Shown here: positions 46,560 through 55,914 of the stretch, piece by piece
Position numbering within the stretch: position 1 is the first letter of the stretch
Layout of the letters: every line of letters starts with the position of its first letter
Source: Phanerodontia chrysosporium
Lineage: Eukaryota; Basidiomycota; Agaricomycetes; Polyporales; Phanerochaetaceae
Length of the DNA: 64,000 bases
Assembly: GCA_001910725.1 (NCBI GenBank)
Contig: MJGA01000024.1
Location: forward strand, 310,001-374,000
Direction: 5' to 3'
Made by a program: the position numbers and the translations under genes
Notes under the pieces: generated by a model
Told to the model about the DNA's origin: nothing
What the model saw: the letters and a program-made list of their open reading frames with translations, nothing else
Database searches by the model: none

Positions 46560-48260
46560 TCAATGGTGGATGATTGACATCAGTACCATTGACCTCGGGT
46601 TCCGTGCAGTGCTTTCCATAATGAGCCAGTCCTCTGAAAAATTCAAAAGTTCACAGCTGTAGTTATGCTTGAGGAACTGTATGATCTCCATCGTGAGTGG
46701 ATCCATCTTGCTGTGCTGACAAAGGGTGTCAGTCTTTTTGGCAGATGAGAAGATCTGCTCGCATGGGACAGCCGATGCTTGAATGGGAAGGTCGTCTATA
46801 GCAACAGCGAAGATGGTAGGATATTCTGCTTCTCCCTTGTCCTGGGGAAATGCCATGTTAGCGGTGTGGCTGAAATGAATGAAAATCTTGTGTACCTGCC
46901 AGTATGTAAGGCAATTGAAGCCTGGGATTATAGGAACAAGACCCAATATGTTATAGGAGGCAATCTCGGCATTAACTTCAAGTCAGTCTTGCTCTTCCGC
47001 AAGACGTTCAGCGTCTTCTGGAGTTGCTGACATGACGCTTGACTGAGACGAGGTTACAGTGTCTAAAGGTCCTGTGGTCTGCTGCACTCGTTCAGAGATA
47101 CTGCGCTCCAGTTCTGCAAGCTTGGCTAGGCCAGCTACCTGTGCTCTCGCTGCACGAGCAGCATGTGGTGTTGTGGTGGGCGCTAGTGGCACTGTAGGGA
47201 GAGAGGAAGCTGTCACCTCGACAGCAGCCAGATTCACTTCATGTTTGGCCTTTTTGTATCGCAGCATTTGTACCGAGGGATTAGCATATATCATTTGACC
47301 ATCTGTGTAAACTCACTGCAGTGCAGAGGTGGGATTTTGCAGCCTTGTACTCAGTAGCTGACCAGTTCTCTCAGATCCACTGCCGCTTGATAGTGGGGTT
47401 AATGACTTTGAAGCATAGTTAGCAAGAACACACTACAGATCAATAAGGGGTGATGTACCCATTGCAAGCGCATAGACAGGGTTCACCTGGGCTGCCTTCA
47501 TATACGCACTGATGGCGTTCAGGGCTTCGGTGACTGCATGTGCAAGCAAGGGATACAAGTCTATCACCTTCTGCAGAAGCAAAATGAGCCTCTCGTAGGC
47601 TGGGAGAACATGACATAGTGTGGGTGTATACTCCGCTGATAGGACCTCTTGTATGGTATGTGGCACTTCTAGCACGGTATGGAGGATATCAAGAACCTCA
47701 AGCTCGATCTCTGTCAGCTGAACCTGAAGGCGTTGTGACTCTGAAAGATGCCGGTCAAGGAAAATGATAATAGCCTGTTTCCAACAATTAGCAGGAACTC
47801 TGACAATCAGGTAAAGTAACTTACAGGATACAGTTCGAGTACACGGTCAACCATAAAAAACTTGGCAGACCAGCGTACATCATAGTCATAAAGCAGTTGC
47901 GACTTCAGGTCAATGATTTCATGTTCACCAGCCCCAGTCTGCCCAAATGCATGTCGTTCGTTGGCCGCCTCAATACATTCCTCAAAGTTTTCATGACGTA
48001 AACCTGATGCTCGGACGGCAGTGACGACATTCTGACATCTTGCAATGATGTCTCCACGGAGTACCTCGAGGTAGGTCTGATTGTCGCAGAGCTAGGGCTC
48101 AATGCTACACGAGGGAGGGCAGATGGGGACGACGATGACGAGGTGCAGCGGAGCGAGTCACGCAGCGACAAACAAACTTGTTCAGCTGTCTGTATTGACC
48201 AAGATAACATTAGCAAACTATTCTACCATATAAGCTGGGGCTTACCTGTTCGTATTGACC
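46560..48260 (-). pseudogene. Decayed hAT transposase
   Basis: Minus-strand exons give DYDVRWSAKFFMVDRVLELY, AIIIFLDRHLSESQRLQVQ, LPAYERLILLLQKVIDLYP, NPTIKRQWI, and at the C-terminus the hAT dimerisation block YPTIFAVAIDDLPIQASAVP followed by CEQIFSSAKK. Functional-looking introns remain (for example gtaagt...aacag before AIIIF, and gtacac, branch CTAAC, ccccag before DKGEAEYP). In-frame TGA codons stand after NPTIKRQWI and after AERLAEEQD, and the N-terminal half with the BED finger and first catalytic residues is missing. A duplicated 18-bp segment around 48,186-48,260 marks the truncated 5' side. Confidence 0.72.
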
Positions 48261-48271
48261 AAGAGGTCGAG

Positions 48272-49105
48272 ATTATGCCTAGTATATTGCTGTTGGTTTA
48301 GGGTACATGTTGAGTTCAGGATCGGGCTAAGTACAGGTTCATGGTTGTTAATGGGTTAAGGTGGATTCAACTAGGGTTGAAGGTGAAGTATCTGAAGTGG
48401 TGTTGAGACAGCCTATGTGCCGTGAATGTTTTGAAACACTCGCGGCGATGCCTACCATTCTTTGCGATCATGAGCATTTGCAGCAGCCTGAGCCATTTTG
48501 TAAATTAAATAATAATCATATCTCATCCAAATAAAATCGCACAAATTGGCATAAATCGCCGCGATTGTTTCGTGACATTTGTGGTGATGCCTACCATTTT
48601 TCGCGATTTTTCCACGGACATTCGCAGTCAGGATTAAATAGTTATTCAAGAATGAAATCATAAATTATTATACTGGGTTTTTATTGGTTGTTTAGGGTTT
48701 AGGTCACCCTTAAGGCATAGCCTCGCACATTTGGAGAACCAGTTTGTATATGAATTAGCATAGTAAAGGTGCTTAAGCTGAAAGTGACAGATGAAGTGAT
48801 TAAAAAGAATAGTGCAATTTGAGCGTACTGACTCATGTAAAACATGCAAAAGAAGCAATTCTGCCGATCACTGTTCGATCAGGGGTCAGGGAAATAGACT
48901 GATAATTGTCAAAGGTGAAATGAACTTAAAGTCTCCGATCGCTGTTCGAGCAGCAATCGGAGAGGAAGGGTTATTCCGTGATTTCATTATGCCTAGATTC
49001 TTGCTGTCGGTTTAGGGTACATGTTGGGTTCAGGATGGGGCTAAGTACGGGTTGAGGGTTGTTAATGGGTTAAGGTGGGTTCAACTAGGAGATAAGTATA
49101 GTACA
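48272..49105 (+). repeat. Direct repeat pair with a third inverted copy
   Basis: About 110 bp at 48,272-48,385 recur at 48,990-49,105 with some 85-90% identity by eye (shared blocks include GGTTTAGGGTACATGTTG and TTGTTAATGGGTTAAGGTGG). A third, more diverged copy lies inverted near 52,140-52,060, upstream of small paralogue B. The repeat precedes each of the two convergent paralogues and ends near palindrome copies. Confidence 0.65.
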
Positions 49106-49403
49106 GGTAGGTTATGGTTACAGAAGGGGTACAGGGTGTAATATGGGTCCTGGGTAGGTAAAAGAAGGGTATATGTAAGGTTTTGATAGGGTTGAAGGTA
49201 AGGAATGTGAAGTAGTGTTGAGACAGCCTATGCGCCGCGAATGTTTTGAAACACTCGCGGCGAAGTGACATAGATGATGATGGAGCCATATGGACATGAG
49301 TCAGCCGCGAATGTTCTGAGACACTCGCGGCGGACTGACGTGATGATGAGTGATGGAGCCATATGGACATGGGTCAGCCGCGACCGTTCTGAGACACGCG
49401 TGG
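48420..49403. repeat. Degenerate family-B palindromes
   Basis: Copies at 48420-48445, 49235-49260, 49305-49330 and 49378-49403, plus a poor one at 48559-48584. The half-site reads CCGCGAATGTTTT or near, against CCGCGCGTGTTTC in the perfect copies at 58.6-62 kb. The outer CCG...CGG is kept. The last two are 70-75 bp apart with related linkers (GATGGAGCCATATGGACATG in both). Confidence 0.75.
48864..48960. repeat. Palindrome family A, cluster 1 (2 copies)
   Basis: Copies at 48864-48889 (poor) and 48935-48960 (half-site CCGATCGCTGTTC and its near-complement). Located upstream of small paralogue A. Confidence 0.7.
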
Positions 49404-49738
49404 CTTTGGGGGGCCCAGAACGCAGATGAGAATTGATAGGTGTCGAGAGGGTTAAAAGAGGGGTTAAAGAAGGGATTTGTGCCACGACAAATTTTACAGA
49501 CTTTTGTGTTGGCCAAATAGTACAGATTATACTATCTGGGATGTCAGAAAATGCATATGTCTGCCACAAACATATTAAAAAACAAAGGCAAAGGCGGATA
49601 TGTCCATTGCATAGCCATCAGCTGGTCAATATATCTGCAAACAGGTGCATACAACATGTGATCAAATTCTGATCATTAGCGATCTCGCACAAGGGCAGTG
49701 CTGAGTGACTTGGAAGACCACCACCACCATCCACCCTG

Positions 49739-50397
49739 ATGATGTCCAGCACTACCGATTCGCGTGCCGTTCCCGAAGAGGTCGAGGATGGGGAGCATGT
49801 CTCACCTGGCGTAAGTAAGGTTTTCGCCGAGTTGAAGATGGTACTGATGAAGAGTTTGGCAGAACGGAGATGGGAGCCCGGTGCGCAACCGACAATACGT
49901 GTTTGAGGAGCATTGGAAGTTCGAGGGTTTGTCTGGGCCGTGGTACCGCGATCGAAATTGGGACAACTTCGAGGGAGATTTCGCAGAGTACGCACGGCAG
50001 AACGATGACGCTGAGGACGTCAAGAAGGCCAGGTTCGTGCGCATACTCCACAGCGCGCGGGCGATTGCTGGAATGATCCTGAGGATGAACCTGAATATCA
50101 ACGATATGTCGCGGGGTGACGAGGCCTGGACGACGATCCGTGACACCGGGGTGAATTCGTGAACGACATTGATGCATAGTGTGAAAGCGGGCTTACTATC
50201 GAATCCAGACGTATTGTCGGGAGCATTTCGGACCGAGTCCCTGGAACATTGCGATGTATCACCTCGTGCGGAGTCATGGTCTGCACTGGCTTAGGACCTT
50301 TCAGCGCGATTTCATTTTTACTATGTCCGAGAGTTTCGACTTTGAGTTCACATTGCATCAGGAGCTCGCGCAGCACGAGAAATGTTGCTACTTGTAA
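49739..50397 (+). CDS. Small island paralogue A (about 182 aa)
   Basis: Three exons: 49739-49810, 49863-50150, 50209-50397; phase-0 introns of 52 and 58 bp; 182 aa. The start is the ATG before MSSTTDSRAVPEEVEDGE. Exon 2 holds the family core: KFEGLSGPWYRDRNWDNFEG, DFAEYARQNDDAEDVKKARF, VRILHSARAIAGMILRMNLN. Exon 3 begins TYCREHFGPSPWNIAMYHLV and ends with a Cys pair (EKCCYL). It is mostly helical with no known domain, signal peptide or membrane segment. Paralogues B and D share the three-exon layout; exon 2 has the same length (288 bp) in A and B. Transcribed towards B. Function unknown. Confidence 0.8.
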
Positions 50398-50503
50398 CTA
50401 GTATCCCTCGTTATTGGCATGTTTGGTCGTGAAAATCTACAACTCGGGGTCAGTTATGTATGCTGTAACAATGAGATCAAATACATGAAAAGCGACTAAA
50501 TCT

Positions 50504-50739
50504 CCGATGGCTGCTCGAGCAGCGATCGGACAGCGTACACTGATGAGAGGTGACAACGAATAGAACCAGTGTGGCCATCCGATTGCTGATCGAGCAGCGA
50601 TCGGGTGACAACAGATAATGAGGTTGGTAAGGTCACCCGATCACTGTTCGAGCAGCGGTCGGGGAACCACCAACAATTGAGGGCATTGGAGAGAGGCAGC
50701 ATACCCATGGGCCCCGATCGCTGCTCGAGCAGCGATCGG
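50504..50739. repeat. Palindrome family A, cluster 2 (4 copies)
   Basis: Copies start at 50504, 50579, 50637 and 50714 (26 bp each; spacing 75, 58, 77). The last is a perfect palindrome with half-site CCGATCGCTGCTC centred on an XhoI-type CTCGAG. The cluster lies between the convergent 3' ends of paralogues A and B. Confidence 0.92.
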
Positions 50740-51101
50740 AGAGAGGCATTCATTGTGCAGAAGGCACTTTGATCGCTCCCCATAGCAGGCACAGTAACAA
50801 CCACTTATCACACACAAGCCACAATAGTCTTCATATTACGACATGCTAGGTTTCAAGTTACGGGTGCCTCAGTTATGTAACAACAAACAGAGATTGTGAA
50901 TCAGTGTCAGTAGTATGCAAATGTGACTGCTGGAAGACAACAAGTCGCCTTTCATCATCGATGTTAGAATACAAGCAGTTTATATGAATGTGACCTTATC
51001 TCAAAGCCCACCATAAATCACACAAATTATTTCTCTTCCTCGGGATAGACTGGATACATTTGAAACCGATTTGTACAGCAGATAACGCACATAGCAATGA
51101 G

Positions 51102-51769
51102 TTATTCATAGAAGCAGATGCACCTTTCGATCTGAGAGAGCTCCTGGTGGATTGAGTCTTCAAACGGGAGCGCGTAGTCACCGGACCACTCATACTTGAA
51201 CTCGCCGTTGAAGTTCAAAAGCATCCGCAGACCATGACTCCACACGAGGTGACGCATGGCAATTTCCCACGCAGTCTCTCCGTATTTCTGGATACACTCC
51301 AGCTGGGTTCAACAGTGAGCTCGCTGTCACACTATGCATCATTATCGTCCATCAACTCACCGCGAAATCGCGGAGGGCGGTCCATGCCGGGTCGCCGGAA
51401 GTCATTCCGTTGATATCCAGGTTCATCCTCAGGATCTGGCCAGCAATCGACCGCGCGCTGGTGAGTATGCGCACGAACCTGGCCCTCTTGACATCCCGGG
51501 CATCATCGTTTTGCCGAGCGTACTCTGCGAAATCTCCCTCGAAGTTGTCCCGATCTCGTTCGTGGTACTTCTCCCCAGACAAACCATCAAAGTCCCAATA
51601 TCGCTCAATCGCGTATTCTACCTCGCGGAGCATCCTCCCACGTCGATCCTGCCAAACTCTTCATCAGTACCCTCTTCAGTTCAGCGAAAACCTTACTTAC
51701 ATGAGATGAGGCACGCTCGCCATCGTCGACCTCTTCGGTCACGGCACGAGAAGGAGCGTTTGTGGACAT
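51102..51769 (-). CDS. Small island paralogue B (about 185 aa)
   Basis: Three exons: 51769-51701, 51648-51361, 51302-51102; introns 52 and 58 bp, the same lengths as in A; 185 aa. Start MSTNAPSRAVTEEVDDGERA; core YWDFDGLSGEKYHERDRDNF, EGDFAEYARQNDDARDVKRA, RFVRILTSARSIAGQILRMN; exon 3 LECIQKYGETAWEIAMRHLV ... ERCICFYE. The introns are also close to those of A in sequence (gtaagtaaggttttcgc at the first donor), so duplication is recent. It faces A across palindrome cluster 2 and has cluster 3 upstream. No function can be assigned. Confidence 0.82.
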
Positions 51770-52316
51770 TATGATGAGGGGGTGGTGGTGGTTGTCTTTC
51801 AAGTCGCTCAGCACTGCCCTTGCGCGAGATCGCTACTGATAAGAATTTGATCACATGTTGTATGCACCTGTTTGCAAATAGATTGACCAGCTGATGGCGG
51901 TGGAATGGACATTCCCGCCTTTGCATTTGTTTTCGTTTTTAAATATGTTTGTGGCAGACGTATGCAATTTCTGACATCCCAGATAGTATGATCTCTACTA
52001 TGTGACCGACACAAACATTTGTAAAATTGGTCGTGGCACAAATGCCTTTTCGTCAACTCCTCTTTGAACCCTCTGAACCCCTAACCCATTCTGAACCCAA
52101 CATCTACCCTGAACCGAGGGCAATTTATTCGAGGCATAAACACTTCTGACATTTATTCACGATCTCTGTTTGTGGTTACATGATTGAGGGACTGGTGACT
52201 TGAAAACCAGCATGTCATGATATGTAGACTGTTGTCGCTTGCGTATGACAATTTGTTGTCACTTTGCCTGCTATGGGGTGTGATCGAAGTGCCTTCTGTG
52301 CAATGAAGCCCTCACT
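51770..52316. promoter_or_regulatory. Promoter of paralogue B, inverted copy of A's promoter
   Basis: About 250 bp (52,050-51,790) match 49,480-49,720 in inverted orientation (shared CACATGTTGTATGCACCTG-type blocks, a GATCTCGC stretch and a CATCCCAGATAGTAT block). The promoter is therefore part of the duplication that made A and B. The diverged third copy of the 110-bp repeat follows at 52,140-52,060. Confidence 0.6.
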
Positions 52317-52551
52317 CCGATCGCTCCTCGAGCAGCGATCGGGGCTCATGGGTATACTCGCTCCCTTTGCTGCCTTCGATTGTCGGTGCTTCCCGATCGC
52401 TGCTCGAACAGCAATCGGGTGGTCCTACCAATCTCGTCAGCTGTCGCCACCCGATCGCTGTTCGAGCAGTGATCGGGCGGTAACACTGGTTCTACACAGT
52501 GTTAGCTGCCATGACTGGACCGTTTCCGATTGCTGCTCGAGCAGCCATCGG
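52317..52551. repeat. Palindrome family A, cluster 3 (4 copies)
   Basis: Copies start at 52317, 52393, 52451 and 52526; spacing 76, 58, 75. The cluster and its flank are an inverted duplicate of cluster 2: the outer flank of each shares GCACTT..GATC.C.CCCCATAGCAG-type sequence and the spacings mirror each other. Here every copy has one or more mismatches between its arms. Confidence 0.9.
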
Positions 52552-53126
52552 AGATTCAGTCACGTTTCATACGGTCGATCTCATCTTTGTAGCATAAATA
52601 ATTTGTATTTCCCGCTTACGTAATTCGACATAGACTGGAATGTGTCGAGGATACCCCCTTTTACTTCGCAAAAAATAAAAGTCAAAGCCTGGAGGGTGAC
52701 CGAGGCGCTGAGGTACCGGTAAAAAACCGCTTATTTTGAAGAGTTTATTAATTGAATTCAATGGAGGGAATGGATGGAAGTTGCGGCTTCCCCGGTCGGC
52801 TGACACCAGAAGGGCGGGCTGTCTGCATGAATGCTAAATAACAAAATTGGGCCTTGTTTAAACGAGAGGAGGGTCAGGATGCGCAGAATGAGATGGGACG
52901 GTCAGAATCTGTCAATCCGTGAAGCAATCAAACCGTGCGTGTTCCGCTGTCGCGTCTTCCTGGCGTGTGATAAATGGAGTGTCATGTGAGAAATTCATAT
53001 GAGTGGACAGGGCCCAAGATTAGATTGTACATGCTTGGCGCTCTTTCTTTATTGTACTGTTACTGTGGATGGTAGGCGACAGGATGCTCTCCGTTCGCCT
53101 CCCCCCCTTCTCTTTCACGGACCACG
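52552..53126. other. Intergenic before the SAM-like gene
   Basis: No gene or repeat seen. It contains the promoter side of the next gene; a pyrimidine-rich run (cctcccccccttctctttc) lies just before the start codon. Confidence 0.4.
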
Positions 53127-54061
53127 ATGATTCCGGTTCCAAAGTCGACATCGAAGTTCCGCAGGCTCACTTCGATTGAAGGAATGACGGCAGGAGAGAG
53201 GAGGGAACTGATCGTGCGTTGGTGAAGGAACTTGGAGGGTCGATTGAAAAGCTAATTGCAATATTGTTGTTGAATGGGCAGAAGGTGGCGAGGGAGGAGT
53301 ATCCACGGTTCATCCCTTTGGAGAGGCGTTGGGGTGATCGGTCTGCAGCAGAATACGAGTCACTGCGGAACAAAGTGAGTGCTGAGTAGGCTGAATTGGA
53401 AGGGAAAGATAGAAATATAGCGAGGTGCTGATGTACAATATAGGTGATGGAGAGATGCCCGTTCCTTGGACGGTACGAGGAGGGGTGGCCGCTGGAGGTG
53501 TATCTACGAGCACACGTGACGAGCCAGCAGTGGCGGGCTGAACAATCGTTGAAGAAAAAAGGCAAGGGGCGCAAGGCGAAAGAGAGTGAGGAGGAGAATG
53601 AAGAACCTATGGATGAGGACGAGGAGGAGGAGGAGGAGGAGGAGGAGGAGGAGGAGGAGGAGGAGGAGGAGAAGAACGAGGAGGAGGAGGACGAGGACGA
53701 GGAAGATGAACTTGTTGAGGAGGAGGACGAGCAGGCTCAGGGAAGCAAGAATGGCAAGGTGATGGAGACGATGCAGGCTGATGAGCCTGAGGAGGTCGGG
53801 AGTAGCATGGCTACTCAGGATGCGAGCGCTCCAGTCGAGTCAGGTGGGGCTGTCCTGGAGTTTCTCCGAAACCTGCAGCTCCCGCTTGACACGTACCTCG
53901 ATCGGTTCCTGGAGGCAGGTATTCGGACGGAGGAGGATTTGCGCGCGGTGGCGAATCTAGGTGAGGATAATTATTTGAAGATGCTCCGTCATAATATTGG
54001 GATGACGCTTCTCGACTCCCGCCGTGTTGAGTCTCGGTTGCGGGAATTGTATCTTCACTAA
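53127..54061 (+). CDS. Acidic protein with SAM-like C-terminus
   Basis: Three exons: 53127-53213, 53282-53374, 53444-54061; phase-0 introns with gtgcgt and gtgagt donors; 265 aa. Start MIPVPKSTSKFRRLTSIEGM, then VAREEYPRFIPLERRWGDRS and CPFLGRYEEGWPLEVYLRAH. A (GAG)n microsatellite encodes a Glu run of about 20. The end, VLEFLRNLQLPLDTYLDRFL then EAGIRTEEDLRAVANLG and RVESRLRELYL, has the pattern of a SAM domain, which usually mediates self-association. An alternative start at 53069 in another frame meets TGA at 53177, so I prefer the spliced model. It sits in the island between palindrome clusters 3 and 4. Function unknown. Confidence 0.68.
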
Positions 54062-54148
54062 GTGCCATGTAATGTAACAATAGTTGTCTGTTTGTAGTAG
54101 ATATTGTTGGCCAACTTACGAGAGTTTACTGTTGAACGGTGCGAGACT

Positions 54149-54234
54149 CCGATGGCTGCTCGAGTAGCGATCGGGGGATGGCGGACATTGAGATTGGTGC
54201 TAAGTCCCCCGATCGCTGTTCGAGCAGCGATCGG
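54149..54234. repeat. Palindrome family A, cluster 4 (2 copies)
   Basis: Copies at 54149-54174 and 54209-54234, 60 bp apart, in the 333-bp gap between the SAM-like gene and paralogue D, so within the promoter of D. Confidence 0.88.
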
Positions 54235-54394
54235 AGAGGCACTACCGTTCAGTTCAAGACAGTGCGCAGGAACGATAAACACGTGCTTTGGCTATCAAGC
54301 ATGGGAACAATTAGTAGATTACAAATCGTCACATCGCCCGTTCGCTGTCGAACGCAGCTTCAAGAGTACCACCACCTCATCGAAGTTAGTTCAT

Positions 54395-55051
54395 ATGGCA
54401 CAGAACAACCAAGGCGAGGGATTGAACAGAGGAGAGCCCGAGGCGAGGAGAGCGGTGAGCCATTAAGCTAAATGAGGTTATTGAGGTTAACGTGGTAGGA
54501 TAGGCTTTGGGGGAGGAGGCAGCGATGTCCAACGATGGGAGGGAATCGGCCTTTGACGGGCTATCAGGTGAAGCTTATGGAGAGGAAGCATATGACCTGG
54601 CGGACGGTATAAGCGAGGACAACATGGTTGGGAACGCCGAGGAAAGAGAAGTTGCTTTGAAGAAGGCGAGGCTGAGGCGAATCGTGTCAAGTGCTTGGCA
54701 GATTACGTCGAGGTTGCTAGAGCTGGAGAAGTTGATCCCTGATATGCAGGCAGGAGATCTGACTTGGTTGGTAGTCCAACATGAAATCGTAAGTGACTGG
54801 AGGACTGAAAGTCATTGATGGAGGACTGACGGAGCGGTGGTTGTGGACAGAGGCAGTCCATTGCTCGATACGGAATGCATGCGTGGCAGCTGGCTGCCTC
54901 TCATGCAATCGAGTTTCATGGACTGGAGCGATTGGGCCAGTTCCCAGCGGCTTTCTACTTCGATCCTGAGGTGGGAATTGTTCATGGATACCGAAGGATC
55001 GCGCGAACGCTTATGGAACGGGATGACCGCTGCTACGAACGTCGAGAGTGA
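54395..55051 (+). CDS. Small island paralogue D (about 181 aa)
   Basis: Three exons: 54395-54454, 54504-54788, 54851-55051; phase-0 introns of 49 and 62 bp; 181 aa. More diverged than A and B but clearly related: SAFDGLSGEAYGEEAYDLAD, EVALKKARLRRIVSSAWQIT, SRLLELEKLIPDMQAGDLTW; exon 3 RQSIARYGMHAWQLAASHAI ends RDDRCYERRE. The shared pattern across the three is FxGLSG ... VKxARxxRIxxSA ... I/L ... DxxW and, in exon 3, a YG...AW motif followed by SHG/FHGL. Flanked by palindrome clusters 4 and 5. No domain recognised. Confidence 0.75.
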
Positions 55052-55347
55052 ATTTTATTATGGGTATCCATCATCGAAACTCAATTCAATAATAAATTTC
55101 ATTGTGTTCTATTTTATATCGGACGAAGAGAAAGAAATGAGACGAGATTTCAAATTTGTGAAGAAAAGGATGGGGTTGGCTAAGGCCTGCAGACTGCAGG
55201 CCAGTGTGAATGGGATGGCCTGACAGGATGTGAAGCGTGATACAGGCGCCCGAGCAGAGCTTGCGAGTTAAGACCAAAGTCAAAACAAACCATTCACAGA
55301 AATGGCCATGTTTGCAGACGGAGCGTTTGCAGAGATAGAATATCCTC
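55052..55347. other. 3' flank of paralogue D
   Basis: AT-rich 3' region with an imperfect palindrome around GGCCTGCAGACTGCAGGCC (55,183-55,201). No gene. Confidence 0.45.
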
Positions 55348-55666
55348 CCGATCGCTGGACGAGTAGCGATCGGAGTGGCACAACGAGAATGGATGCAATC
55401 ATCCGATCGCTACTCGACCAGCGATCGGAAAAGAGGCACCGTATTGGCGCAGGATTGAATTGAGAGGTGTCACCGACCGCTGGTCGAGGAGCGATCGGGC
55501 CATGAGGCAGCATCCCCAAATTCCTGCTCAATCCGATCGCTGCTCGACCAGCGGTCGGAAGAGCGAGGTGAATTTGATTGGACAGCGTAGTGACAGCCAA
55601 ACACGCATCGAAATTGCATTCTCGCCATTCCTGAATGCTCCCGATCGCTCCTCGAGCAGCCATCGG
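55348..55666. repeat. Palindrome family A, cluster 5 (5 copies)
   Basis: Copies start at 55348, 55403, 55473, 55533 and 55641; spacing 55, 70, 60, 108. Outer half-sites are mostly intact (CCGATCGCT...AGCGATCGG) while the inner four to six bases vary without compensating changes (for example ACTCGACC, GGTCGAGG). The cluster separates paralogue D from the first GGQHR gene. Confidence 0.9.
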
Positions 55667-55914
55667 GAAGACACAAAAAGTTATGTCCACATTGAGCCTT
55701 ATCAAATAAATTAATTAGTTGTGTTAATTCCAAATCTGGACGGCGTGCAATCGATCGCATGCTGATCGAGGCGTTTTTTACTCACTCAACCACCACTCGG
55801 TCGAGAAACTCGCGAACAACAGCAACAGCAACAGCAACAGCAACAACAACAGTAAGTGGGACATTGTCATTAGGGTGCAGAGCAAGTCTGACAGGGAAGG
55901 TCGCCCTAGGAAAC

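Noticed and set aside
46980..47400. Selenocysteine or read-through at TGA codons in the hAT gene
   Set aside because: Fungi of this group are not known to use it, and the N-terminal half of the transposase is also missing; decay is simpler.
48680..49100. Interstitial telomere
   Set aside because: TTTAGGG and TTAGGG occur only as single units within a longer repeat (GGTTTAGGGTACATG), not in tandem.
53069..53179. Earlier start of the SAM-like gene at 53069
   Set aside because: In that frame a TGA at 53177 interrupts the protein; a two-intron model from 53127 with a good gtgcgt donor and CTAAT branch gives one clean frame.
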